Positions 18,901-30,900 of a DNA stretch of 64,000 bases are shown in pieces. The stretch lies in contig NC_083531.1 of the NCBI RefSeq assembly GCF_032362555.1, positions 2,480,001-2,544,000 of the forward strand, written 5' to 3'. The translations under genes were made by a program, and so were the position numbers. The stretch comes from Amyelois transitella. Lineage: Eukaryota; Arthropoda; Insecta; Lepidoptera; Pyralidae. The notes below the pieces were generated by a model. That model searched no databases and had not been told where the DNA came from. It saw nothing but the letters and a program-made list of their open reading frames with translations. The first letter of the stretch is position 1. Each line of letters opens with the position of its first letter.

Positions 18901-21900
18901 AGCCCGGGGTATGCCTTGGACCATGGACCCTGGATTGGGCGAGTCAGGTTTTTACACGAAGCGATTCCCATCTGACCTCCGCAATCATTGCAGAGAAATC
19001 TAACCCATACAGGATCATAGCTAAGATCAGTTGCCTGATAGTGACTTACCATAATGATTATAATTTTTCTTTCAAATTTACAGCAAACTACTATCAGAAC
19101 AGCGGAGTTAATAATCAAGTTAATAATCAAAATAATGCACTGAACTACCAAAATATAGTTGCTAATAACGAAGCTACAAATCAAAATAACGCTGCTAATT
19201 ATCAAAGCATCGTTGCTAATAACGAGGCTTACAATCAGAATAACGCAGCGAACTACCAAAACGTTGTAGCAAATAACCAAAATAACTTGGTTAATAACCA
19301 GAATATAGTAGCTGCTAACGAAGCTGTTAACCAAAATAACGCAGTTAATTATCAAAGCATAGTTTCTAATAACGCTATAAATCAAAATAACGCAGCTAAT
19401 TATCAAAGCATAGTTGCTAACAACGAGGCTTACAACAAGAATAACGCTGCTAATTATCAAACCATTGCAGCTAATAACGACGCTTATAACCACAATAATG
19501 GACTTAATTATCAAAATATAGCAGCTGCTAACGAAGCTAACTATGAAAATGTAGCTAACAGTGTCAATTACCAAAATGCAGCTGTGAACTACAGGAATAT
19601 AGCCCGACAAGTCGAATCTGACCAAAACATCTACCAGCAAAGGGCTAATGTCATCAACGGTAAGTTATTTCTTTCATTCATCATTATATTTTTATTTATT
19701 TCTTTGAGGTAACAAACAGTCGTGTACGTGTCCTTAAGTAACTAAAACATAAATCATATATTATTGACCTACAATTTCATTTCTGCGCATGTACATAGAA
19801 AAGTGGCAGTTAATACTGTGTGACCTGTAATAAACTTTCAATGATTAAAGTTATATAGATCAACTATTATGCGGCTATATACCTATTGCTCAAAGAAATA
19901 GTTATTTCTTTCACAAATATCGACAATTAAAGTTTTAATAATTCAAAGACTACCAATAAAGATTTAACTTGTTTCATTCATGTAATCAAAGAGATGAAAA
20001 TACCTAATGGGAACAATGTTATTCCAGCCAATAGCAACGAAGCATCTCAATACAGAGACGTGATCCGTCAAGCTGAACAACAGCAGGCGATAGCTGAAGA
20101 AAGAGCAGCTGAACAGAGAGTCAACGCTGTTTCAGGTATAAACAAAGAAGAATTAGTCATTCATTCACTCACATTCACATCTGAAGTGGCTAAAATAACT
20201 TTTGAACCAAACGCTATTTGATTGAATGCCGACATGTAAGAAAGATGACTGACACCGCCCTGGTTTAAAGATTTTAAATATACATACATATATACATATG
20301 GTCACGTCTATATACCTTGCGGGGTAGACAGAGCCAACAGTCTTGAAAAGACAGAATGGCCAAGTTCCGCTATTAGGCTTAATGATAGAATTGAGATTCA
20401 AACAGTGACAGGTTGCTAACCCAGCGCCTAAAAAAGAATCCCAAGTTTGTAAGCTTATCCCTTAGTCGTCTTTTACGACATCCATGGGAAAGAGATGGAG
20501 TGGTCCTATTCTATTTTGTATTAGTGCCGGGAACCACACGGCACATGTCTTTAAAACCAAACGCTATTTGATTGAATGCCCACATGTAAGAAAGACGACT
20601 GACACCGCATAACCTAAACCTGGATTAAGGATTTTTTATATAATTTATTTAAAACACAACAGGAAAAGAGGTTTAATAAATATTCCTTATTATTAACAAG
20701 TTCTATGTTTAAAAGAAGCAATTTGATTGGCCGACCGCTAAATTAGGTGCATCGATTACAGGGATTTTCGTGTTTAAATAACTTACAATTGATTTCAGTG
20801 AACAACAACGAAGCTGCGCAATGGCAGAATGTAGCGAGACAGGCGGAGATAGCAAGAAACAATTACGGACAAACTGAAAATGTTTATCCAGTCAACGAGC
20901 AGGTCAACACTGTGTCAAGTAAGAAATTGATAAATTTAACAAGTTAATTTTTTAACAGAGAGATAAATAGATAATTAGAGAAAGACACTTTATGGCACCA
21001 AGAAAAAATATATGTATATCAATAACAATAAATGGTTCCCGGCACCAATATAAAAAAAGAATAGGACCACTCCATCTCGTTCCCATGGATGTCGTAAAAG
21101 GCCACTAAGGGATGGGCTTATAAACTTGGGATTCTTCTTCTAGGCGATGGGCAAGCAACCCGTCACTATTTGAATCTCAATTCTATCATTAAGCCAAATA
21201 GCTGAACGTGGCCTATCAGTCTTTTCAAGACTGTTGGCTCTGTCTACCCCGTATGGGATAAAGACGTGGTCGTATGTATGTATGTACACTTTATTGCACC
21301 AAGAAAATATATCAATAACTTTTACCTCTCTCTACAAGTCAAAAAAAAACTGTAGAATAATTTGTTTTTCTTTTTTATTTTTAGTTTCACACGTCTATAT
21401 TCCTTGCGGGTTATATGTTTATACATCATATCGCACCCCCGGTGCGACACTGTCACTTATGCAAAAACACAATTTAAAAGAGAAGCATTTATAACTTAAC
21501 ATCCCATAACATTGTCATATTTGAAGATTTTTACAAGATGAATAGCTTATACTGCGGTAACTATGTGTACTACAAACGTAACGTTATCGCACCAAGTTAA
21601 GGGAAACATTAGGAGAGTTATTACATATGTTACTCATTTTTGCAATTTTTGCATAAGTGACAGTGTCGCATATGTATGATGACGTGATTATATGTATGTA
21701 TGTGTAAAGAAAGATGTCGTCAAAAATTTTAAACCGGTACTGCATTTAAAAATACAAACCATTTGAGCCGCTAAGCTAGTTTATGCAAATCCTGTTTGCC
21801 ACAAAGGTAGGCAGAGGATTTCCACTTGCTACGATCGCTACATACATACCTCGCTTCCTCCCCACTCATTATTGTTTTCATTCAAACTAAACGGTAAATT

Positions 21901-24900
21901 AAAAGCCGGATTATTTTGTTTTTTGGCGGCATCCATCTTTACAATTTAAGTAAGGTCGATTGAACTCTCAAATTGTTTTATTACAGGCCCGAGGATTATC
22001 GAAGTACCAATTGGAAGTAAGTTTTATATTTTTCTATTTTATATTTAAGTCTGGCTGGCTTAAAAATAATTAAAAATATTAGGTTCGCTTACATAGGTAA
22101 TTAGATATGTGAACTAAAAAAAAGTAACACAATAAAGAAAAGACAAAACAAATATGCCCCAGAAATTTCACAGCCAAAAATAAATTTCATTTTCAAGCAT
22201 AACATATTAGTGAAATCCTACCAAATGTACAATTTGGTTTTGCAGATTTGGCTGAGTTTGAGCTCAAATCTCATCTAAGTAAAGAAAACAATAGGGCTGT
22301 TATAAGTACAGAAATTGTACCATTATTTGGTGAGTAGACCGCCTTAAAGTGGTTTCGGTCTTAAATCTATACTAATATTATAAAGCTGAAGAGTTTTTTT
22401 GTTTGTTTGTTTGAACGCGCTAATCTCAGGAACTACTGGTTCAAATTGAAATTGGGTTGAAATTCTTTTTGTGTTGAATAGACCATTTATTGAGAAAGGC
22501 TTTAAGCTTTACGAGTATAACATCACGCTTCAACTATTAGGAACGAAGAAATAATGAAAAATATGAAAAAAACGGGGAAAATTATTCACCCGTGATGGCT
22601 TTAATTATGTCCAAAATAACTATTCCACGCAGACGGAGTCGCGGGCACATCTAGAGTTCAAATAAAATAAATAAATTTTAAACACAAGACGTGCCTATAA
22701 AGGTTCCTCTCTTTCCTCATTGCCTACTTCAATAAAACTATAATTTGGCAAAATATAACAATTTGATGTGAATTAACTTAATGCCGTGTGGTTCCCGGCG
22801 CCAATAAAAAGAAGAAAAGGAACACTTCATCACGATCCTATGGAACTCGTAAAAGGCGACTAAGAGTTGGGCCTTTAATCTTGGGATTCTTCTTGTAGGT
22901 GATGGGCTAGCAACCTGTCACTATTTGAATCTCAATTCTATCATTAAGCCAAATAGCTGAACGTGGAATATCAGTATTTTCAAGACTGTTGTCTCTGTCT
23001 ATACTGCAAAGGATATAGATGTGATTATATGTATTCACGTCGACTATTATAAAGAGGAGAGGACCCAACAATGTTCCCTGAGGCGACCCTGATAGAATCT
23101 ATAACCATCTAGTAGAATAACATTAAAGTACCACCGAAATATAATATCCTCAATTTCCAACAAAGTTTAACATCTTTGTGAATGTTGTACGTGCGACTGT
23201 TTATCGAAAATTGCATTAGTTAACTTGTAGTTTGTATGCATCATGTACAAATTAGGAAAGACTTGTTTGAATTAGGGCTTCCAATCCCGCAGCCTGAATT
23301 CAATCTCGGTATTTGCGGGATTACAAATTTTAAATCCCGCGGGATCTCGGTATTTGCGGGATCCCGCATATTGAAAATATTCATATATAAATAAGGCAAC
23401 TAAAACAATGAATTAATCAACTAACTCCGCATTTATTTAAATATTATTATAAGTATGAGATCAATCAAATTACTTCGTTTATTCTTCACAAATACAGCAA
23501 CAAATACTGAAAAAACATGAAATCTATCTTCTTCATAAAATACACCAAAATAATAAAATATCAACTAAAAAACTAATTTCAACTGAAAATAAAAGTTGGT
23601 TTATCTATTTAGTTTGTCAGCTAAAGCTTTTAATTGTAAATGTTTGCGAAGGAAACACAACATATCTAAACTGTCATCTGCCAAACTGCTGCGTATTTTA
23701 GAAGCAATATAGCCAGCAGCAGAAAATGCCCTTTCGGCTTCCACACTTGTCGGCGGTATTCCTTTTAAGGCTTTATATGTAAATGTAAGATATTTTCCCA
23801 TTAGATGCGTGTGGGTTTCCATTGATTTCAACCTTAAAGAATTGAAAATTTGTTATTGAATCTTATATGGTCCTTTCAATCAGGGTTTACTTTGTAATTG
23901 GTTTATATATTGTGATATTTATTACAGATAGCGGTTCTTCAGCTTCAAGTTCAGCATCTTCCCAATCCAGTGCATCATCAGGTATAAGATCTTAAACTTT
24001 CTCTTTCTTTTCTGTTATTTTTTTTATTTATTTAATTTCATTTGGGAAATATACAGTTATATATGTTATACAAAATCTTATTTAGTGTATTTAAGACCAT
24101 TTATATGTATTCGCGTAAGTGAAGCTATTTCTATGCATTCCTCCGTCATTATGATTCGTTATCATTAAACCTTTAACTAATTATTATTCCTCCGGAAGAA
24201 AGGTCGTAGATTGTCGTAAATTTGGTTTTTCATCATACACTTTGTATCCAGACAAAATGTTTTATAGATAGCTAGCTAACTTTGTTGTGTACTTAATATT
24301 AAAGGTATTATCTTATAACTATATGTAAATGCCTTGTGGTTCCCGGCACCAATACAAAAAAGAATAGGACCACTCCATCTCTTTCCTATGGATGTCGTAA
24401 AAGGCGACGTAGGGATAGGCTTAAAAACTTCTTCTTTTAGGCCTTGGGCTAGCAACCTGTCACTATTTGAATCTCAATTCTATCATTAAGCCAAATAGCT
24501 GAACGTGGCCATTCAGTCTTTTCAAGACTGTTGGCTCTGTCTACCCCGCAAGGGATATAGACGTGACCATATGTATGAATGTATGTATGCTATATGTAAA
24601 TGAATCATACAATTCACTAACATTTCACACCTAAAATATATATGTATCCATTGAGCATTCGTTCTGACCTACAAAAAGGTTAAATAATACGAACCTTTTG
24701 TCCAGGATCGAACGTCCAACAGTACCAGCTACCAGTGCAATATCAACCACAAAACGAAATCGTTCGTCAGGAAACAATTGTTGAACAACCAAACGTTAGA
24801 GAAGTTGAAACCAGACCCGGATCTCAAGTGATCGTAGTTGGGGGAGGGCAGAACGTAAAGGTCATTGAAGGATCAAGAGCTCAAGTTGTATCTGGGGCAG

Positions 24901-27900
24901 TTGCCACAGCTTCTACTGCGTCAGTCGCCCCAGCCCCTGTTTCTACTGTGTCGGTTGCCCCAGCCCCTGTTTCTACTGTGTCAGTTGCCCCAGCCCCCGT
25001 ATCTACTGTCCCCGTTGTCGCCCCAGCTCCCGTAGCGACGTCATCATCCGCAGGTAATTAATCTTATTCTTTAGCATTGTGTGTAAAGTATATTTTACTT
25101 ATTTTTTAACTATTAGCCTTAAATTTCGTAATCATTTCCTGGCGAAAGGCCAAGTCAAGATGGGGCTTGTATAAAAAGCGATGAATGTGGATGAAGCAAA
25201 AGAAGTATGCAGTGATGCAATTATAATAATAATAATAAAATACGTTTATTTTCCTCTTTACAAAGGTGAGCCTTGAGATTATTTTATAACTAGGTTTTAT
25301 ACATTTTATATAATTGAAAAGATGTTGTCCCTTCAGGTGTAAATATATGTATGCGTATGAAATTGGATTGTCACAAAGATGCAATTCATACGGTACCATC
25401 CCAGTGAAATGGAAAATAAAACAGATTTTTATAATATCAATAGCAAAATTATTAGATAATGAAAAGTGATCATTTATTTGTGTATATATTATTTCAGCAG
25501 CCGCTTCATCTTCTGCCACAAGTTCAGGAACAGCTGCTGGTGCGCCAGTTACAACAAGTGAGTCGATATCAATAAGAATTGTGTCATCATTATAGTATAT
25601 ATGTAGATCTACTGATTTTAGCTTTGTCTCTCTCTCTCTCTCTCATATTTACGTCCCAGTTCCACTCTTCCCCACTAGACCGGGGTCCACTTTTCAATAT
25701 TTCTCTTTCAACTTTTTGATTGTGCTATCTATTTAATGCAACTTATTAATTTCTTCTATATAGATATCTAACTATAGACTGTTAATTAATGCACATACCA
25801 TTACAGTGTGACATAAACTAGTCATTTATTCTTTCTTTATCATATGTTTAACAACAACCATCCAGTAGGAAGTATTTTTTTGCAATTTTCTTGTCACTTT
25901 CAGCTACCACGACTACATCAGATGACGGCACAGTGACTACTTATGAGACAACTGTTACATCGGGATCAGGAGGTAATTAAATCAATCTTTTAGGTATTAC
26001 TAAAACGCAAATTATGTATCGAAAAGTTTTTCATGTGCCTAAACTATTTATAGAAACAAGGTAAACTTAAAAACTATTTAAAAACAAATATAAATACAAA
26101 TAGTAAAAACGAACACTTTTGGAATTTCAAGCCTATTTGTTACTTCCGCATATCCTTAATTCAGTGACTTTATAATTATTTAGTTAATTTTTATTATTAA
26201 CTTCAATTTACATATATGGAAATCTCAATTTATATTATGCTTACGTACATTATCTTAATCCATTCACACAGCTGCTGCAACAGCAACTTCTGGCACAACT
26301 GGCCCAGTGACTTCAGTTTCGACGTCGCCAGCTGCATCATCATCATCATCATCAGCCGCGTCATCAGGTAAAAACACTTCTTAAAGTGTTAGTTGATATT
26401 TTAACCTTATTAACGGTACAAGTAAAACTTTTCCAACTGCTCAATTCTTTTATTAAGCCATGCAGTTAACTGTGGCCTTATAGTCTTCTAAAGACTGTTT
26501 GCTTCACTGTCTTTATGATTGATTGATGTAAAATTATCCATGGCGCGACTATATTTTTGCGTATCTACGAGGCACTTCAATAATAAGGTTTGTAGTGATA
26601 CGAATTTCGGTTAAAGGGTTAATCAAATTTGACGATTCTAATCCAATTTATTTTTATCTCTATGTAAATATCCGTAGAATTTGCTTACTATTGCATGATA
26701 CCAAACAAATCATTTCAAGTGTTTCTTGTTATATTTTGTATTACTCTATTGTCTATCTCTGCTTTGCAAATATTATTTTTCGAATGGGAAATATAATTTT
26801 TTACGTTCTCAACCAGTGTCTAACCAATATTTTGTTTTTGTCTATAGAAAATTTATACTTTTATCAATAATAATTTTTTTTTATTAATTAAAAGCATCAT
26901 CAAGTGCTGTATCTACCGGTCCATCATCACCAGGACCCATCGTCGCGTTACCAGCTGTTCCAGGACCAGGAGCTTCCCCCGCGGCTATTGCTGAAGCAGA
27001 AGGTATTGTTTCTTACCTTTTCTTAACAACATCATCAGCGTTAACATCATCATGTTCGACTTATAGTAGCTTTACTAGATTAACTATAGCTGTAGCTGTA
27101 GGTTTGTTATTTTGTTTCATAGAATACATACATACATAAAATCACGCCTCTTTTCCGGAGGGGTAGGCAGAGACTACCTCTTTCCACTTCCAACGATCTC
27201 TGCATACTTCCTCCGCTTCATCCACATTCATAACTCTCTTCATGCAAGCTCGGCGGTTTCGGGTACTTTTGACCTGACCCTTTACCAGGACGACCCTTGA
27301 CCTTTCATAGAATAGAATAGATTTATTTTCAAAATTGGATACAAGGTATCAATTATTGACGTCACATCACTAAATCTAATTATAACTACTGCTGCTTCCA
27401 AAGCGCATGTGTAGAAGAAGCGGCGGAACAAACTACACTGCCGCATTTTCATCGGACGTCAATTTACATAGCTTCTTCTTATCAGCGATAACAACATATA
27501 TACGTACATACATACATATAATCACGTCTTATCCCTTGTGTGGTAGACAGAGCCAACAGTATTGAAAATACTGATAGGTCACGTTCAGCTGTTTGACTTA
27601 CTGACAAAATTGAGATTCATAATAAGTACAAGGTTACCAACCCGTCGCCTAAGAGAAGCAGTTTATAAGCCTATCCCTTAGTTGCCTTTTACGACATCCA
27701 TGGAAAAGAGATGAAGTGAATTCTTATTTCTATTGGAGCCGGGAACCACACGGCACAATATCATGGTTAATAATCTATTCAAATAGCTTTATCAGGACGA
27801 GAGTACTATTTATAATATCTACCTCTAAACTATACTATACCTCTATATTTAAACTCTGCTCTAATCAGCTACATTTATTTCTCTGAACGTTTCCACAAGA

Positions 27901-30900
27901 GCGAAATGCCATTTTTTTTAACACACAGAAAAAACTTTGCAAACAACAAAAAACATAATAAAATTATCGCCCGGTCAGACAAAAGCTTTATTAAAAAAAA
28001 TGTTTTATGTATTCCCGAATGAAAGCGGGTTGACTAAGCAAATATACAAAGGAAGTGTGAATGGGACTGTTGGTAAATCGGAGATGTTCTAGCAAAAGTT
28101 TTGTTTAAGAGTACCCGAAACCGACGAGCTTGCACGAAGAGAGTTATGAATGTGGATGAAGCGAAAGAAGTGTGCAGAGATCGAGGCAAGTGAAAAGATG
28201 TGGTCTCTGCATACCCCTCCGGGTAAGAGGCGTGATTTATGTATATATTCCTGAAATTCCTACAAAATGCCGTGTGGTTCCCGGCACCATTACAAAAAGG
28301 AATAGGACCATTCCATCTCTTTCCCACGGATGTTGAAAAAGGCGACTAAGGGATAGGCTTATGAACTTAGAATTCCTCTTTTAGGCGATGTGCTAGCAAC
28401 CTGTCACTATTTGAATCTAAATTCTATCACTGAGCCAAACAGCTGAGCGTGGCCTATCAGTCTTTTCAAGACTGGTGGCTCTATTTACAACGCTAGGGAT
28501 ATAGACGTGATCATATATATGTATGGATTCCTACAAAAATTATTCGATTTGTGTCTCTTAGGGAATTTCGAGAAGTGAGTAAGTCAGACTCCTGTTAAAT
28601 ATTTTGATTTCACTGTTGCAGCATCAGCTATTGCGACAGCCGAACAATTGATCACCATTTTGGAGCAGATCATCAGCACGGCAGGTACGTAACATTGGAA
28701 GAGGTTTGATAATACATACGTAATACATAAAAATCACGCCTCTTTCCCGGAGGGGTAGGCAGAGACTACCTCTTTCCACTTGCCACGATCTCTGCATATT
28801 AGCTTCGCTTCATCCACATTCATAACTCTCAAATGGTTTGTATTTATAGTTACGGTTTAACATTTTTGACGACATATTTCTTTACACATACATATAATCA
28901 CGTCTATATCCCTTGCGGGGTAGACAGAGCCGACAGTCTTAAAAAGACTAATAGGCCATTTTAATTTCACAGCAAATAAAATACTTATACCATAATAAGT
29001 AACATCGGTGTTATTGGCATTACGTATAATACATTCGTGTTATTGACATAACATGCTCGTAATAATCCTAACTAAACTCAAAAATTAAATTTTAAATGGA
29101 TGTCGTAAATGGCGACTAAGGAATGCGCTTATATACTTGGGATTCTTCTATTAGGCGATGGGCTAGCAACCTGTCAATATTTGGATCTCAATTCTATCAT
29201 TAAGCCAGACAGCTGAACGTGGCCTATCAGTCTTTTCAAGCCTGTTGGCTCCATCTACCCCGCAAGGGATATAAACGCGACTAATGTATGTATATAAAAA
29301 TTAAAAAAAATAGTTTTTCCCGATCTTACCTCTGGTCCAAATTACCCTTAATACCGGCAGCATTGCAACGCTGTAAAGCTAAGAAAATTGTTTGGATCGG
29401 ATGTGAACTGGTAGGGCGAAATCCACCACTAATCTGAGTTCACCAGTGCACTGTGAGATTGAAATTACTCTTCAACAATTTACTTGTGAGATTGAAATTA
29501 CTCTTCAACAATTTACTTGTGAGATTGAAATTACTCTTCAACAATTTACTTGTGAGATTGAAATTACTCTTCAACAATTTACTTGTGAGATTGAAATTAC
29601 TCTTCAACAATTTACTTGTGAGATTGAAATTACTCCTCAACAATTTACTCGATTTATTTGACAGCGGCTGCCTCTGCTTCGTCAGCCTCATCGTCATCAG
29701 GTTCTTCTGCGTCATCTGCGTCATCTGCGTCATCTGCGTCAACTGCGTCATCAGCTACCACTGCCCCAGTTACAACTGCCCCAGCACCAGCGGCTCCAGG
29801 CTCTACTGCAACATCTGGTAATTACTTGTACAATTGAATGCCGTGTGGTTCCCGGCACCGATTTAAAAATAATAGGACCACTCCATCTCGTTGCCATGGA
29901 TGTGAATAGGCGACTAAGGGATAGGATTATAAACTTGGGATTCTTCTTGTAGGCGATGGGCTAGCAACCTGTCACTATTTGAATCTCAATTCTATCATAA
30001 AGCCAAACAGCTGAACGTTGCCTATCAGTATTTTCAAGAAAAAGAAGAGACTGACAGGCCACGTTCAGCTGTTTGGCTTTATGATAGAATTGAGATTCAA
30101 ATAGTGACAGGTTGCTAGCTCATCGCTTATAATAAGAATCCCAAGTTTAAGAGCCTATCCCTTAGTCACCTCTTACGACATCTACGGGAAATGAGACGGA
30201 GTGGTCCTATTCTATTCTATTGTCCACTATATATTTATACTAGAGGCCGCCCGCGACTTCGTCCGCATGGAAACCCTATCAATCCCGCGGGAACTCTGGG
30301 ATAAAAAGTAGCCTATGTGTTATTCTGGGTCTTCAGCTACCTACATACCAAATTTCATGGTAATCGGTTCAGTAGTTTTTGCGTGAAAGAGTAACAAACA
30401 TCCATACAAACTTTCGCCTTTATAATAGTAGTAGGATATTTAATATTTCATCAAATCAATTCAGGGTCATCGTCAACTTCCACCACAACTGTGACCAGCG
30501 GTCCAGGAGTTCCATCAGGACCATCTTCTGGAAGCTCAGCATCGAGCGGTTCTTCATCCACAGGTATTTCTGAACTATCAACAGTCCATACACACATACA
30601 ATCATGTCTATATCCCTTGCCGGGGAGACCGAGCCTTGAGAGACTTGAAAAGACTGAAAATCCACGTTCAGCTGTGTGGTTTAATGATGAGAATTGAAAT
30701 TTAAAAAGTACAACAGCTGAACGTGGCCTATCAGTATTTTCAATACTGTTGGCTCTGTCTACCCCGCAAGGGATATAGACGAGACCATATGTATGTATGC
30801 TTTAATAACGCAATTTCTAAATATCATTATATATTTTAGTCAGTTCGGTAACAAAGAGAATTGTCAGGTTTTAATTTATACGTATTTTTAACTTTATTTT

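Noticed and set aside
18786-19640. 284-codon antisense frame
   Set aside because: Antisense of the Asn/Gln-rich exon plus a family C repeat; the Val/Ile/Ser-rich 'protein' is a composition artefact.
29440-29821. Open frames on both strands over the minisatellite, and a CRISPR-like look
   Set aside because: The 33-bp unit has no stop in several frames. The repeats are contiguous with no spacers, so it is not a CRISPR array; the host is a moth.
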